From Deinococcus seoulensis (lineage in GTDB: Bacteria; Deinococcota; Deinococci; Deinococcales; Deinococcaceae): a DNA stretch of 64,000 nt. Each line of letters opens with the position of its first letter. The first letter of the stretch is position 1. Location: positions 1 to 64,000 of the forward strand of contig NZ_BMQM01000020.1 of assembly GCF_014648115.1 (NCBI RefSeq), in the 5' to 3' direction. The translations under genes were made by a program, and so were the position numbers. Shown one piece after another: positions 23,873 through 34,131 of this stretch. The notes under the pieces were generated by a model. It was not told the origin of the DNA. It did no database searches and saw only the letters and a list, made by a program, of their open reading frames with translations.

Positions 23873-24847
23873 TCAGGCGCCGGGTTGCAGCAACTCGCGG
23901 GCCGTGATCTCGTCGATGATCAGGGTGTTCATCAACCGGCCCGCCAGGGCGGCGCGCACCGCCTGAACCTTGCCGAGGCCACTGACGATGCAGATGGACT
24001 GCGCGGCCCGCTGGGTCAGGGTCAGGTCCGGGCCGCTGCTGCGGGCATTCATGGGAATACCGCCGAAGGAACCGTCCGCGCGGAAGAACACGGTGGCGAT
24101 ATCCCCGGCGACCCCCTGCTCGCTCAGCGCCTGCTGATCGTGCGGGTCGAGGTACCCGGCGACATACACGTGACTGGGCAGGTTCGCCCCGGCCGCGCCC
24201 ACCGAGTACAGCAGCACGTCCGCAGCCTCCTGCAGGTCCAGCACGTGACGGACGCTGCGTTCGCGCCACATGGCCTGCCGCGTGGCAGGATCGTCGAAGA
24301 AGGTCGGCACCGGGAACAGGTGCGCCCGCGCGCCGTAGTTGCTGGCAAAGCGGGTGACGGTATCGGTCACGAAGCCGCTCATGAAGTCGCGGGCGTTCGC
24401 GCTGCCGTTCAGTTGCACGAACTGCAGGTCCGGAATGTGGCGGGGCGTCAGGCAGCGGGACACGGCGTCCAGGGTGGTGCCCCACGCCAGCCCGACCGTC
24501 TGACCGGGCCGCAGCGTCTGCCCCAGCAGCGTGGCGCTGGCGACCGAGACGCGCTCCAGCCACACGGATTCCGGACTGCCCGGCGGCACGCTCACCACGT
24601 GCGGCGTCAGGAAAGGGTACGCGGCGCGCAACTGCGCTTCCAGGCTCTGCGGCTGCGCCTGCGGGTCATGGATGCGGATCTCGACCAGACCGGTACGGCG
24701 GGCGTGCGACAGCAGCCGCGAGACCTTCGGGCGGGACAGGCCGAGTTCGCGGGCGATGGCGTCGGTGGTCAGGCCCTGGACGTAGTACAGGCGGGCGACC
24801 TGCGCGGCCTGGGTGTCCGTGATGGCGTCGTTCACGCCCGGCAGCAT
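23873..24847 (-). CDS. SorC-family sugar-binding transcriptional regulator
   Basis: 324 residues. The N-terminal helix-turn-helix [31 protein letters not shown] is followed by a phosphosugar-binding domain ([57 protein letters not shown]). SorC-type regulators bind phosphorylated sugars or polyols. It is transcribed away from glpK and sits beside the tandem operators at 24902-24936, so it is the likely glycerol-regulon regulator in place of the DeoR-type GlpR. ATG 24847 is the first start but lacks a Shine-Dalgarno; GTG 24835 is an alternative. Confidence 0.87.
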   Translation of the reverse strand: MLPGVNDAITDTQAAQVARLYYVQGLTTDAIARELGLSRPKVSRLLSHARRTGLVEIRIHDPQAQPQSLEAQLRAAYPFLTPHVVSVPPGSPESVWLERVSVASATLLGQTLRPGQTVGLAWGTTLDAVSRCLTPRHIPDLQFVQLNGSANARDFMSGFVTDTVTRFASNYGARAHLFPVPTFFDDPATRQAMWRERSVRHVLDLQEAADVLLYSVGAAGANLPSHVYVAGYLDPHDQQALSEQGVAGDIATVFFRADGSFGGIPMNARSSGPDLTLTQRAAQSICIVSGLGKVQAVRAALAGRLMNTLIIDEITARELLQPGA

Positions 24848-24901
24848 ACGGCAAGGGTGTGGGGGCTGGAATGCACGCGCCCCACACCCCGTCCCCTGCA
24901 C

Positions 24902-24915
24902 TGAACATCTGTTCA
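24902..24915. promoter_or_regulatory. Operator 1 upstream of glpK
   Basis: TGAACATCTGTTCA: perfect arms TGAACA and TGTTCA around a 2-bp centre. The same palindrome occurs before glpD. It lies just upstream of the glpK -35 element. Confidence 0.7.
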
Positions 24916-24921
24916 TGGAGT

Positions 24922-24950
24922 TTGACATTCTGTTCAAAGGGTGGTGTGAT
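24922..24950 (+). promoter_or_regulatory. glpK: glpK promoter
   Basis: -35 TTGACA (24922-24927) and -10 TGTGAT (24945-24950) with a 17-bp spacer. Operator 2 (TGACATTCTGTTCA, 24923-24936) overlaps the -35 and spacer, a position suited to repression. Confidence 0.65.
24923..24936. promoter_or_regulatory. Operator 2 upstream of glpK, overlapping -35
   Basis: TGACATTCTGTTCA, imperfect in its left arm, begins exactly 21 bp after operator 1 (two helical turns). Binding here would block the TTGACA box. Confidence 0.6.
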
Positions 24951-25032
24951 CAGCGGGCAATCACAGCCTGCTCCGCACGCCTGCCGCCGCGTGCCCTCCT
25001 TTCAGTCCGAGTCCGTCCCAGGAGTTTCCCGC

Positions 25033-26547
25033 ATGACCCAGTACATTCTGGCCCTCGATCAGGGCACCACCAGCAGCCGCGCCATCGTGTTCGACCGTCA
25101 GGGCCGCATCCGCCGCACCGCGCAGAAGGAATTCCCGCAACTGTTCCCCCGGCCCGGCTGGGTCGAGCACGACCCGCAGGAAATCTGGAGTACCCAGATC
25201 GGCGTGGCGCAGGAAGCCATCAGCGGGGCGGGCCTGAAGGCCAGTGACCTCGCCGCCATCGGGATCACCAACCAGCGCGAGACGGTGGTCGTGTGGGACC
25301 GCGCCACGGGCGAGCCTGTCTACAACGCCATCGTGTGGCAGGACCGCCGCACCGCGCCGCTGTGCGACACGCTCAAAGCGCAGGGGCACGAGGACCTGAT
25401 CCGCGAGCGCACGGGCCTGCTGATCGATGCGTACTTCAGCGGAACCAAGATCGGCTGGATTCTGGATCACGTGCCGGGCGCCCGCGCCCGCGCCGAGCGG
25501 GGCGAACTGGCCTGCGGCACCATCGACTCGTGGCTGGTGTACCGCCTGACCGGCGGTGCGCTGCACATCACGGACGCCAGCAACGCCAGCCGCACGCTGC
25601 TGTTCAACATCCATACCGGCGCCTGGGACGACGACCTGCTGGCCCTGCTGAACGTGCCGCGCGCGCTGCTGCCCGAGGTGCGCGCCAGTTCCGAGGTGTA
25701 CGGCGAGACGGCCGAGGGCCTGCTGGGCGCCCGCGTGAAGATCGCCGGGATGGCCGGGGACCAGCAGGCCGCGACCTTCGGGCAGGTGTGCCTGGAGCGT
25801 GGCATGGCGAAGAACACCTACGGCACCGGGTGTTTCATGCTGATGAACACCGCCGGTGAGGTCGTCGAGAGCCGTAACCGCCTGCTGAGCACCGTGGTGT
25901 GGCAGCTGGGTGCCGGGGCGCAGGCGCAGCGGACCTACGCGCTGGAAGGGTCGGTGTTCGTGGCGGGCGCGGTCGTGCAGTGGCTGCGTGACGGGCTGGG
26001 CATCATCCGGCACGCCTCGGAGGTCGAGGCACTGGCGGGCAGCGTGCCGGACAGCGGCGGCGTGTTCCTGGTCCCGGCGTTCGTGGGCCTGGGCGCGCCG
26101 TACTGGGATCCGTACGCACGTGGGACGATGGTGGGCCTGACGCGCGGCACCACGTCCGCGCACATCGCGCGCGCGGCGCTGGACAGCGTGGCGTTCCAGG
26201 CGGCCGAACTGCTGGACGCCATGGAGCAGGACAGCGGGGCACGCCTCACGGAACTGCGCGTGGACGGCGGGGCCAGCGGGAACAACCTGATGATGCAGTT
26301 CCAGGCGGACATTCTGGGCGTGACCGTGACCCGCCCGCAGGTGACCGAGACGACCGCGCTGGGAGCGGCGTTCCTGGCGGGGCTGGCGGTGGGGTTCTGG
26401 TCCGGCACGGATGAACTCCGGACGCTGTGGAAGGCCGACCGGTCGTTTGAGCCGGGTCTGGATGCCGACCGCCGCGCGCACCTGCTGGGCCGCTGGCGGC
26501 GGGCAGTCGAGCGCAGCCGCGCCTGGGCGGAGGCAGAGCAGGACTGA
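25033..26547 (+). CDS. glpK: Glycerol kinase
   Basis: 504 residues of the FGGY family. [17 protein letters not shown], the [16 protein letters not shown] segment, the substrate strand [22 protein letters not shown], and the C-terminal [20 protein letters not shown] signature are all intact. It converts glycerol and ATP to glycerol-3-phosphate in the cytosol. Start ATG 25033 behind AGGAG; the longer frame upstream is not used. Downstream, glpD completes the pathway, and each gene has its own operator pair. A short repeat-like remnant (CAGTCCGAGTCCGT) lies just before its ribosome site. Confidence 0.96.
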   Translation: MTQYILALDQGTTSSRAIVFDRQGRIRRTAQKEFPQLFPRPGWVEHDPQEIWSTQIGVAQEAISGAGLKASDLAAIGITNQRETVVVWDRATGEPVYNAIVWQDRRTAPLCDTLKAQGHEDLIRERTGLLIDAYFSGTKIGWILDHVPGARARAERGELACGTIDSWLVYRLTGGALHITDASNASRTLLFNIHTGAWDDDLLALLNVPRALLPEVRASSEVYGETAEGLLGARVKIAGMAGDQQAATFGQVCLERGMAKNTYGTGCFMLMNTAGEVVESRNRLLSTVVWQLGAGAQAQRTYALEGSVFVAGAVVQWLRDGLGIIRHASEVEALAGSVPDSGGVFLVPAFVGLGAPYWDPYARGTMVGLTRGTTSAHIARAALDSVAFQAAELLDAMEQDSGARLTELRVDGGASGNNLMMQFQADILGVTVTRPQVTETTALGAAFLAGLAVGFWSGTDELRTLWKADRSFEPGLDADRRAHLLGRWRRAVERSRAWAEAEQD

Positions 26548-26630
26548 CCGCCGCGTGACCGATCAGCCGCGCTGCCGCCTGCTGCCGGGCTTCATGTGTT
26601 GCCGGTGTGCAGTGAATTGAGACAACCCGC

Positions 26631-26644
26631 TTGAACATCCGTTC
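26631..26644. promoter_or_regulatory. Operator 3 upstream of glpD (imperfect)
   Basis: TGAACATCCGTTCG, a degenerate copy of the TGAACA-N2-TGTTCA palindrome, starting 21 bp before operator 4. Confidence 0.6.
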
Positions 26645-26651
26645 GCATCGT

Positions 26652-26665
26652 GTGAACATGTGTTC
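26652..26665. promoter_or_regulatory. Operator 4 upstream of glpD
   Basis: TGAACATGTGTTCA, a perfect 14-bp palindrome matching operator 1 apart from one centre base. It lies 71 bp upstream of the glpD ATG. I could not place the -10/-35 of glpD with confidence. Confidence 0.7.
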
Positions 26666-26735
26666 ATAACGGGTGATGCTGCCCCGGCCCTCCCCCACCC
26701 CCCGATACTCCTCACACCTACAGGCAGGTTCCCCC

Positions 26736-28307
26736 ATGACCACCCAACCCACCCCCACCGACCCCCGTACCGCCGTTCTGCACGCCGCCACGACCGATCA
26801 GACCTGGGATCTGCTGGTCATCGGGGGGGGTGCGTCCGGCCTGGGCACGGCGGTCGAGGCGGCCACACGCGGGTACCGTGTGCTGCTGCTCGAATCGCAT
26901 GATTACGCCAAGGGCACCAGCAGTCGCTCGACGAAGCTGGTGCACGGCGGCGTGCGGTACCTCGCGCAGGGGAACGTGTCCCTGGTGCGCGAGGCGCTGC
27001 ACGAACGCGGCCTGCTCAAGCAGAACGCGCCGCACCTCGTGCATGACCTGGGCTTCCTGATCGCCGCGTACAAGTGGTGGGCCGCGCCTTTCTACGGCAT
27101 CGGCCTGAAGATGTACGACCTGCTGGCCGGGAAACTGAACCTGAAAGCCAGCCGGTACGTGAACAAGGCCCAGGCGCTGGAGCGCACGCCCACCCTGAAG
27201 AAACAGGCGCTCAAGGGCGGCATCCTGTACTTCGACGGGCAGTTCGACGACGCCCGGCTGGCCGTGACGCTGCTGCGCACCCTGGAAGACCACGGGGGCG
27301 TGGCCCTGAACCACGCGCCGGTCGTGGGCCTGATCAGGGAAGGCGGGAAGATCACGGGCGCCCGCTTCCGTGACGGGGAGACCGGACAGGAACACGCCGT
27401 GAAGGCACGCGCGGTCGTGAACGCCACGGGCGTGTTCGTGGACGACGTGCGCCGCATGGAGAACCCGTCCGTCAAGCCCATGCTCTCGCCCAGTCAGGGT
27501 GTGCACGTGGTCGTGGATCGCCGTTTCCTGCCCGGTGACAGCGCCATCATGGTGCCCCGCACCGACGACGGCCGCGTGCTGTTCGCCGTGCCCTGGCACG
27601 ACCACGTGGTGATCGGCACGACCGACACGCCCCTGCCCGAGGCGAGCGTGGAGCCCCGCGCGCTGCCCGAGGAGGTCGAGTTCATCCTGAAGACCGCCGC
27701 GCAGTACCTGGACCCGGCCCCCACCCGCGCCGACGTGCGCAGCGTGTACGCCGGACTGCGCCCCCTGGTGAAGGCGGCCGAGGGCACCGACACCAAGAGC
27801 CTGTCGCGTGATCACGTGATCCGCATCAGCGACGGCGGCCTGATCACCCTGACCGGCGGCAAGTGGACCACGTACCGCCGCATGGGCGAGGACACCGTGA
27901 ACCGCGCCGCCGCGCAGGCCGGACTGCCCGAACGTCTGAGCCTCACGGCGGGCCTGAAACTGCACGGGGCCGCCGCGCCCGATACGCACCTCGCGGATCA
28001 CTGGCGGGTGTACGGGACGGACGCCGCGCGTATCCAGGCGCTGCCCGGCGCGGACGCGGCCCTGCACCCGGAGTTGCCGTACACCGAGGCGGAGGTCCGC
28101 TGGGCGGTGCGTGCCGAGCAGGCCCGCACGGTCGAGGACGTCCTGTCGCGCCGCCTGCGCGCCCTGCTACTGAACGCCCGCGCCAGCATCGAGGCGGCGC
28201 CGCGCGTGGCCGCCATCCTGGCCGGGGAACTGGGCCGCGACGCCGCGTGGCAGGAGGCGCAGGTGCGCGCCTACACGGAACTGGCGGGCGGGTACGTGCT
28301 GAACTGA
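26736..28307 (+). CDS. glpD: Aerobic glycerol-3-phosphate dehydrogenase
   Basis: 523 residues. The FAD motif is LLVIGGGASGLGTAVEA; SSRSTKLVHGGVRYLAQG is the GlpD signature, and RVLFAVPWHDHVVIGTTDT and LITLTGGKWTTYRRMGEDT follow in the expected order. It oxidises glycerol-3-phosphate to dihydroxyacetone phosphate, passing electrons to the membrane quinone pool. Start ATG 26736; upstream in-frame codons are rejected because the protein normally begins near this point. Transcription probably ends in the region containing repeat R5 (28485). Confidence 0.95.
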   Translation: MTTQPTPTDPRTAVLHAATTDQTWDLLVIGGGASGLGTAVEAATRGYRVLLLESHDYAKGTSSRSTKLVHGGVRYLAQGNVSLVREALHERGLLKQNAPHLVHDLGFLIAAYKWWAAPFYGIGLKMYDLLAGKLNLKASRYVNKAQALERTPTLKKQALKGGILYFDGQFDDARLAVTLLRTLEDHGGVALNHAPVVGLIREGGKITGARFRDGETGQEHAVKARAVVNATGVFVDDVRRMENPSVKPMLSPSQGVHVVVDRRFLPGDSAIMVPRTDDGRVLFAVPWHDHVVIGTTDTPLPEASVEPRALPEEVEFILKTAAQYLDPAPTRADVRSVYAGLRPLVKAAEGTDTKSLSRDHVIRISDGGLITLTGGKWTTYRRMGEDTVNRAAAQAGLPERLSLTAGLKLHGAAAPDTHLADHWRVYGTDAARIQALPGADAALHPELPYTEAEVRWAVRAEQARTVEDVLSRRLRALLLNARASIEAAPRVAAILAGELGRDAAWQEAQVRAYTELAGGYVLN

Positions 28308-28484
28308 CCGGTGCGTGAACTGACCGGTGCCTGAATTGGCAGGATTCTGAACTGGCCCCGTCTTGAACGGACTGAACCGGCGCGGCGCCGGGCGGTCGGG
28401 GGGCCTGCCGGCACCCGTGAAGCTCCTGCGCCGTTCCGTCCGGGCGGTGCGGGGGCCTCGCGGGTGTGTCGTGTGGGTGTCCTG

Positions 28485-28590
28485 ATACGGACTGCCGTCT
28501 GTTTCGCCGACAACCCGGAGGGGCATTTCTCTCCTTCTGGCATCCGCCCGGACCCAGTGGCCTTGTAAGCCGTTCAGTCGGAGTTCGGAT
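28485..28590 (+). repeat. Degenerate copy (R5) of the ATACGGA/TCCGTAT repeat
   Basis: Left arm ATACGGACTGCCG and the following TCTGTTTCGCC are conserved, with CAACCCGG as the first hairpin arm but no matching second arm. The right end CAGTCGGAGTTCGGAT is diverged. It lies 177 bp past glpD. Confidence 0.65.
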
Positions 28591-28705
28591 CGCAGCCGTC
28601 TGGACTGCTCCTCATCAGTTGATTGAAAGTTCAGGATTCGTTTCTCCTTCCTTCGCTGTCGTTGTGGGTGCGTCATGCTCGTGGGCACCGGGCGTGCCGG
28701 ATGGG

Positions 28706-28711
28706 TATGCT
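28706..28711 (+). promoter_or_regulatory. TANNNT box before the diguanylate cyclase start
   Basis: TATGCT ends 9 nt before ATG 28721, and no Shine-Dalgarno is seen, so the transcript is probably leaderless. Confidence 0.45.
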
Positions 28712-28720
28712 GCGGTACTG

Positions 28721-29842
28721 ATGACCCGCCGTACGCCACACCAGCCTGTCTCCCGCGCGCAGGAACCGCTGCGCCGCCGGGTGTACGTGGCTGTGTGCCT
28801 GCTGGCGGCGGCGGCACTGGCAGTGATCGTGCTGGTTGATCTGCGTGGTGGGCGCATCGAGATCGGCCCGACGGCCGGACTGACGCTGTGCCTGGGTGTG
28901 GCGGCCACACTGCGCTTTACCCGCGTGCCGTGGGTCGTGGTGGATTACATGGTGCTGGTGGGCGCGACGGGCATCGTGGCAGCGCAACTGCTGCAACTGC
29001 AACAGCAGCAGGTGCCCATCCCGCTGCGCACCTACTTTCCTGGCGTGTTCCTGGTGATCGCGGCGTTCAGTGTGTTGCCGGTACGGGCCGCGCTGGTGTA
29101 CGGCGGGGCGCTGCTGGCGGTGTTCGCGGCCCTGTCGTTCGCCACGGGCAGCGACGTGGTGCTGCTGGGTGAATTGATCCTGGCCTCGCTGCTGATCGCT
29201 CACCTGTCGTACTTCGGGCGGCAGGTGAGCGCGGAGCGTGCCCGTTCGGACGAGCAGTACCGCCTGTCGCGCACGGACGTCCTGACCGGCCTGGAGAACC
29301 GGCGCGGCATGTACGAGCGCGTGCAGCAGGCCTTCTCGCGGAATGTGCGCGGCGAGTCGGGGGCGTTCACGGTGATGCTGGCCGACATCGATCACTTCAA
29401 GCGCGTGAACGACACGTTCGGGCATGACGTGGGCGATCAGGTGTTGCAGCGCGTGGCGCAGGTGCTGGGGCGCGAGGTGGGGCACCAGGGCAGCGTGGCC
29501 CGCTGGGGCGGCGAGGAATTCCTGATCCTGCTGGAAACCGACGATCCGCCCGTGGTGCGGGCCGTGGCCGGGCAGGTCTGGCACGCGGTGCGTAGCGGGC
29601 AGGTGGCCGGGCTGCCGCCCGTGACGACCAGCCTGGGGGTCGCCAGTTCCAGCGAGGTCGTGTCGGTCAGTGACCTGCTGCGCGTCGCGGACCGCCGCCT
29701 GTACGAGGCCAAGGAAGCCGGGCGTGACCGGGTGCAACTCGGCCCGGCCCGCCCGGTGGTTCCGCCGTCTGCGCCCGCGTCTGGACCGAACCTCTCGGCG
29801 CCCGGCCGGGGTGCGCCGACCAGTCCCGCTTCACGCGAGTGA
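28721..29842 (+). CDS. Membrane-bound diguanylate cyclase (GGDEF)
   Basis: 373 residues. Residues about 20-165 contain five or six hydrophobic segments; a short linker (VSAERARSDEQYRLSRTD) leads into the GGDEF domain with LTGLENRRGMYERV, ADIDHFKRVNDTFGHDVGD and the active-site RWGGEEF. It makes cyclic di-GMP from two GTP. I see no RxxD inhibitory site in the residues just before GGEEF, so product inhibition may be absent. Start ATG 28721 is probably leaderless; the longer frame upstream covers the repeat. Cyclic di-GMP commonly controls exopolysaccharide production, so it may act on the locus at 9294-21557, but that link is only contextual. Confidence 0.92.
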   Translation: MTRRTPHQPVSRAQEPLRRRVYVAVCLLAAAALAVIVLVDLRGGRIEIGPTAGLTLCLGVAATLRFTRVPWVVVDYMVLVGATGIVAAQLLQLQQQQVPIPLRTYFPGVFLVIAAFSVLPVRAALVYGGALLAVFAALSFATGSDVVLLGELILASLLIAHLSYFGRQVSAERARSDEQYRLSRTDVLTGLENRRGMYERVQQAFSRNVRGESGAFTVMLADIDHFKRVNDTFGHDVGDQVLQRVAQVLGREVGHQGSVARWGGEEFLILLETDDPPVVRAVAGQVWHAVRSGQVAGLPPVTTSLGVASSSEVVSVSDLLRVADRRLYEAKEAGRDRVQLGPARPVVPPSAPASGPNLSAPGRGAPTSPASRE

Positions 29843-29898
29843 CGCAGTCCCGCTGGACAGGCACACCGCCGAACGGATGTGACGCTGAACGGGTGTGC

Positions 29899-31281
29899 TC
29901 AGCTTGATGGGTCCGCAGGGGCGGGCGTGCGGGTGTGGTGCAGGAAGCGCGCCAGGAGCAGCGCGGCGGTGCACATCAGGCCCACGCACAGCCCGAACCA
30001 CAGGCCGCGCGGGCCGACGCCCAGACCGAACGCCAGCAGGACGCCGCTGCCCAGGCCCACGACCCAGTACGCGCCCAGTGAGATCAGCATGGGCACGCGG
30101 GTGTCCTGAAGGCCGCGCAGTGAGGCGGCCATGCTGACCTGAAGGCCGTCGAACGCCTGGAACAGCGTGGCGATCAGCAGGAACGTGGCGGCCTGCGCGA
30201 TCAGGCGGGCGTTGGCGGGGTCGTGCACGTTCACGAACACGCCGATCACGGTGCGGGGCGTGAATACGTACGAGAGGCTGACCAGCAGCATGATCAGCAC
30301 GGCGATCCCGCCGCCCAGCAGGCCCACCCGGCGGGCCGCGAGTGGGTTTCCGGCGCCGTGGTGGTGGGCGACGCGGATGCCGGTGGCGGTCGCCAGTCCC
30401 AGCGGCACCATGAACACGGCCGTGATGACCTGCAGCGCCACGTTGTGCGCGGCCAGGGCGTCCGGGCCGAACCGGGCCATCAGCAGCGAGGTCACGGTGA
30501 ACAGGCCTCCCTCGGCGCCCAGGGTCAGGCCGATCGGCCAGCCCAGGCGGGCCAGGGTGCGCAGTTCGGCACGCACGGCGCCCGGTTCGGTCGGCGCGGC
30601 GGGCATGCGCGCGCGGACCACGGCGGCCAGCAGCGCGGCGCTCAGCCAGTACACCAGCACGCTGGTGAGGGCCGCGCCGGGGACACCCAGCGCCGGGAAC
30701 GGTCCCCAGGCGAAGGTCAGGGCGGGGCTGAGCGCGGCGGCCAGCAGCGCGCCGCCCAGCGCGATGGCGGTCACGGTGCGCGGGTGCCCGGTGCCTTCCA
30801 GCGCGCCGCGCAGGGCGCTGAAGGCCAGCGTGGCGGGCATGCCCAGCGCGTAGATGCGCAGGTACAGGCCCGCGAGGTCGCCGCGCAGTCCTTCGGGAGC
30901 GTGCGTCTGGAGGAGGTGCGCGGCCAGGAATGCCAGCGGCAGGAACGCCGCTGAGAGCAGCGCGGCGAGCAGCAGTCCGGCGCGGGCGGCGCGGTTCACG
31001 CCGGCCGGGTCGCCCGCGCCGTGTGCGGCGGCCACGCGGGGCGCGACCGAGAGCATGACGCCCAGCAACACGATGAATCCCAGGTAGTACGCGGCGTTTC
31101 CGTAGGCGACGGCGGCCAGTTCGGCCGGGCCGAGGCGGCCGATCACGGCGGTGCTGATCAGGGACAGGGCGTTCACGCTGAACTGCGAGACGATCACGGG
31201 CGCGGCGAGGCGCAGCAGCGTGGCGGTCTCGCCGGGTGGCCGGGTGGGTGCCGGAGCGGTGGAGGGGGAGGGGATCGGCAC
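29899..31281 (-). CDS. MATE-family efflux transporter
   Basis: 460 residues with about 12 transmembrane segments in two similar halves. LRLAAPVIVSQFSVNALSLI begins the first half, and RLGWPIGLTLGAEGGLFTVT the second; both fit MATE proteins such as NorM. It would export cations, drugs or metabolites using a sodium or proton gradient. The start is GTG 31281, 6 nt from a TACACT box (31289-31294), pointing to a leaderless mRNA. It is divergent from the trans-sulfuration enzyme, with the 14-bp palindrome at 31385 between the two. Substrate unknown. Confidence 0.9.
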   Translation of the reverse strand: MPIPSPSTAPAPTRPPGETATLLRLAAPVIVSQFSVNALSLISTAVIGRLGPAELAAVAYGNAAYYLGFIVLLGVMLSVAPRVAAAHGAGDPAGVNRAARAGLLLAALLSAAFLPLAFLAAHLLQTHAPEGLRGDLAGLYLRIYALGMPATLAFSALRGALEGTGHPRTVTAIALGGALLAAALSPALTFAWGPFPALGVPGAALTSVLVYWLSAALLAAVVRARMPAAPTEPGAVRAELRTLARLGWPIGLTLGAEGGLFTVTSLLMARFGPDALAAHNVALQVITAVFMVPLGLATATGIRVAHHHGAGNPLAARRVGLLGGGIAVLIMLLVSLSYVFTPRTVIGVFVNVHDPANARLIAQAATFLLIATLFQAFDGLQVSMAASLRGLQDTRVPMLISLGAYWVVGLGSGVLLAFGLGVGPRGLWFGLCVGLMCTAALLLARFLHHTRTPAPADPSS

Positions 31282-31288
31282 CCGCGCA

Positions 31289-31294
31289 GTGTAG
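31289..31294 (-). promoter_or_regulatory. TANNNT box for the MATE gene
   Basis: TACACT on the minus strand is 6 nt before GTG 31281, with no ribosome-binding site between. Confidence 0.45.
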
Positions 31295-31384
31295 TGGCGC
31301 GGGGTGCGCGGCGGGGAACGGCGCGGCCGGGTCGTGGGTGCCGGGTCCAGCAGTGCTGGGTGCCAGCGCATTCGGTCACGCTGG

Positions 31385-31398
31385 AACGAACGTTCGTT
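31385..31398. promoter_or_regulatory. 14-bp perfect palindrome AACGAACGTTCGTT
   Basis: A perfect inverted repeat between the divergent MATE and trans-sulfuration genes, near the position of the -35 of the latter (-10 TACAGT at 31412-31417). The form is like operators of TetR-type repressors. No such regulator gene is in the window, so the binding protein is unknown. Confidence 0.6.
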
Positions 31399-31411
31399 AG
31401 CAGGCTTCGGG

Positions 31412-31417
31412 TACAGT
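31412..31417 (+). promoter_or_regulatory. -10 box of the trans-sulfuration gene
   Basis: TACAGT ends 5 nt before ATG 31423. With this spacing the mRNA is probably leaderless or nearly so. Confidence 0.45.
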
Positions 31418-31422
31418 GAGGC

Positions 31423-32652
31423 ATGACCCACAACCCAGACCCTGCCCGGACGCCGGGCTTCCGGACCCGTGCCGTTCACGCCGGTCACGGTCTCGACCCG
31501 GCCACCGGCGCGCACGCCACGCCCATCTACGCCACCAGCACCTTCGGCTACGGCAGCGCCGAACGCGGCGCGCGCCTGTTCGCGGGCGAGGAACAGGGGT
31601 ACTTCTACTCGCGCCTGACCAACCCCACCGTCCGCGCCTTCGAGGAGAAGGTCGCCAACCTGGAGGGCCTGCCGGACGCCGTGGCGTTCGCCAGCGGCAT
31701 GGGGGCCGTGTCCGCCGTGTGCCTGACCCTGCTGAACCCCGGCGACGAGGTCATCTTCATCGCGCCGCTGTACGGCGGCACGACCGGGTTCCTGACCGAG
31801 GTCGCCGCGAAATTCGGCGTGACCGTCCACGAGGCCGCCGACGAGACCGCCGCCGAGGCCCTGTGCGGCCCCCGCACCCGCCTGATCTGGGTGGAAACCC
31901 CCACCAACCCCGCCCTGAACATCGTGGACCTCGCGCGCGTGTCACGCATGGCCCGCGCGTGCGGCGCCCTGAGCGTCGCGGACAACACCTTCAGCAGCCC
32001 CTACCTGACCCGCCCGGCCGAGCACGGCGTGGACCTCGTCATGCACAGCGCCACCAAGTACCTCGGCGGGCACGGCGACGCCATCGGCGGCGTCCTGACT
32101 GGCCCGGCGGACCTGCTGGCCGAGGTGCGCGGCGTGGGCCTGCGGCACGTGGGCGCGTCCCTGGGACCCACCGAGGCGTTCCTGTTCCTGCGCGGCCTGA
32201 AGACCCTGCCGCTGCGCATGGACGCCCACTGCGCCGGGGCCGCCGAACTGACCGCCGCGCTGGACGGCCACCCGGCCCTGCACGCCCTGCACTACCCCGG
32301 CCTGGGCCGCCACCCGGGGCACGAGGTCGCCCGCCGCCAGATGCGCGCCTTCGGGGGCCTGCTGAGCCTGGACCTGGGCAGTCAGGCGGCCGCGTTCACG
32401 TTCCTGAACACCCTGCGCCTGTTCACGCAGGCGGTCAGTCTGGGCGACGTGGAGAGCCTGTCGTGCCATCCGGGCAGCACCACGCACCACCTGCTGGGCG
32501 ACGAGGCGCTGCTGCGCCAGGGCGTGACGCCCGGACTGGTCCGCCTGAGCGTGGGCATCGAGGACCCCGCCGACCTGATCGACGACGTGCTGAGCGCCCT
32601 GAACCACGTCGGGACGCCCGCCCGCACGGACCGCGACCTCAGCCGCGCCTGA
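31423..32652 (+). CDS. PLP-dependent trans-sulfuration enzyme (Cys/Met metabolism family)
   Basis: 409 residues. TRAVHAGHGLDPATGAHATP and GYFYSRLTNPTVRAFEEKVA are typical of the family. The PLP lysine is Lys212 in HSATKYLGG, and ETPTNPALNIVDL and ADNTFSSPY are conserved. The residue equivalent to the catalytic cysteine of methionine gamma-lyase is glycine (PLYGGT instead of PLYGCT), which argues for a cystathionine synthase/lyase or O-acetylhomoserine sulfhydrylase activity, although some databases would call it methionine gamma-lyase-like. Cytosolic. It is not in an operon with other sulfur genes. It ends 9 bp from the convergent paaK-like gene. Confidence 0.88.
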   Translation: MTHNPDPARTPGFRTRAVHAGHGLDPATGAHATPIYATSTFGYGSAERGARLFAGEEQGYFYSRLTNPTVRAFEEKVANLEGLPDAVAFASGMGAVSAVCLTLLNPGDEVIFIAPLYGGTTGFLTEVAAKFGVTVHEAADETAAEALCGPRTRLIWVETPTNPALNIVDLARVSRMARACGALSVADNTFSSPYLTRPAEHGVDLVMHSATKYLGGHGDAIGGVLTGPADLLAEVRGVGLRHVGASLGPTEAFLFLRGLKTLPLRMDAHCAGAAELTAALDGHPALHALHYPGLGRHPGHEVARRQMRAFGGLLSLDLGSQAAAFTFLNTLRLFTQAVSLGDVESLSCHPGSTTHHLLGDEALLRQGVTPGLVRLSVGIEDPADLIDDVLSALNHVGTPARTDRDLSRA

Positions 32653-32661
32653 TCCGGGCCG

Positions 32662-34017
<1,356 letters not shown>

Positions 34018-34131
34018 GGGCGTCCTCCAGTCGGGAAGCGGGGCGGTGCAGGAGTGGGAAACGCCCGCAGTCTAGCGCCGAACACGCGGGGGCGTCCCGG
34101 TGGTCCGGCAGGTGGTCGCGCCGCGCGGGCT

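Larger units (their letters stand above)
28308..28720. other. Intergenic region between glpD and the diguanylate cyclase
   Basis: No gene is supported. Just after the glpD stop there is a run of similar short units (CTGACCGGTGCGTGAA, CTGACCGGTGCCTGAA). A degenerate copy of the interspersed repeat is at 28485-28590 and a -10-like TATGCT at 28706. Confidence 0.55.

Noticed and set aside
31423..32652. Methionine gamma-lyase
   Set aside because: The characteristic cysteine is replaced by glycine.
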